Source: Erythrocercus mccallii
Lineage: Eukaryota; Chordata; Aves; Passeriformes; Dicruridae
NCBI GenBank assembly: GCA_013397435.1
Contig: VZRG01000363.1
Location: 310,001 to 374,000 of the forward strand
Length of the DNA stretch: 64,000 nt
Direction of reading: 5' to 3'
Shown piece by piece: positions 63,717 to 64,000 of this stretch (the stretch's first letter is position 1; every line of letters starts with the position of its first letter). A program made the position numbers and the translations under genes. The notes beneath the pieces were generated by a model that saw only the letters and a list, made by a program, of their open reading frames with translations, was not told the DNA's origin and did no database searches.

Positions 63717-64000
63717 TAAACACTTTTCAAATGCCAGTTTAAAAGTCAGTGTAAATAAAGCTCATTCCTCCTTCCTCAATAACACCAATGTTAATGAAGG
63801 AACTGTTAAGAAAAGGCCATTGCAGTGTGATGATCAAAGCTCTGCATGACGTGTTTATTAAAGAAGTGATATTTTATTAATGTTTCTCAAGCTTGCTATT
63901 TTCTGTGTTATTTTGTTTCATTTTGTGTCTTGTGATTTTTGATTGCTTTTAAGAATAGCTCTTGTACCTCAAGAAGCAACACTTCCTGAGTCCTGGCTTA
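63717..64000. other. non-coding window end
   Basis: Unique-looking AT-rich sequence up to the window edge; nothing recognised. Confidence 0.5.

Noticed and set aside
63337..63723. 128-codon minus-strand host gene
   Set aside because: The N-terminal part is the CR1 ORF2 C-terminus and the rest is frameshifted CR1 3' sequence.
1..64000. CRISPR arrays, tRNA or rRNA genes, bacterial operons
   Set aside because: No regularly spaced direct repeats with unique spacers, no cloverleaf with A and B boxes noticed, no rRNA-like blocks; the sequence has vertebrate retrotransposons throughout.

Overview
The window looks like gene-poor vertebrate DNA, most probably from a bird. It is AT-rich, low in CpG, and no reading frame is longer than about 180 codons. 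None of the longer frames belongs to a family I recognise with confidence, and nothing looks like an operon, phage, plasmid or CRISPR locus. The bird assignment rests on at least six diverged, 5'-truncated copies of the 3' end of CR1 retrotransposons, which are the dominant interspersed repeat of birds and reptiles, and on two stretches that resemble avian endogenous-retrovirus LTRs. A passerine is plausible from the LTR style, but that is a recollection and not a search result.

Layout. 1-9.7 kb: unique-looking AT-rich DNA with one CR1 tail (about 2340-2636, +), a small 15-bp tandem repeat with a hairpin (4408-4475) and a CA/TA microsatellite (7624-7683). 9.7-10.1 kb: a probable solo LTR with a 43-bp internal duplication that doubles an inverted CCAAT box. 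10.1-26.3 kb: mostly featureless, with a gene-like 69-codon frame (14926-15135, -), a perfect 20-bp palindrome (20779-20798), a small CR1 tail (21428-21502, -) and a cluster of AGGTCA half-sites (22730-22798). 26.3-26.55 kb: a striking compound ATC/TATC satellite with a 15-bp unit. 26.6-49.5 kb: gene desert or intron, with a CR1 tail (32000-32240, +), a possible terminal exon (about 38206-38412, +), a 16-bp duplication block (38988-39045), a 10-bp-stem inverted repeat (42446-42486) and a TGG-rich repeat (43239-43293). 49.5-64 kb: a CR1 tail (49512-49775, -), a G/A-rich duplication (53587-53629), a membrane-protein-like frame on the minus strand (57806-58111) next to several long A/T homopolymers, then the best-preserved transposon cluster, a CR1 copy (58637-59034, +) followed by a probable solo LTR (59258-59763, +). 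The window ends with a CR1 tail (63394-63716, -).

No group of genes can be shown to work together here. The window is best read as intergenic or intronic sequence. The single most protein-like signal is the 57.8-58.1 kb minus-strand frame, which has a weak resemblance to the small single-pass TMEM207/VOPP1-type membrane proteins. I found no clear new biological system.
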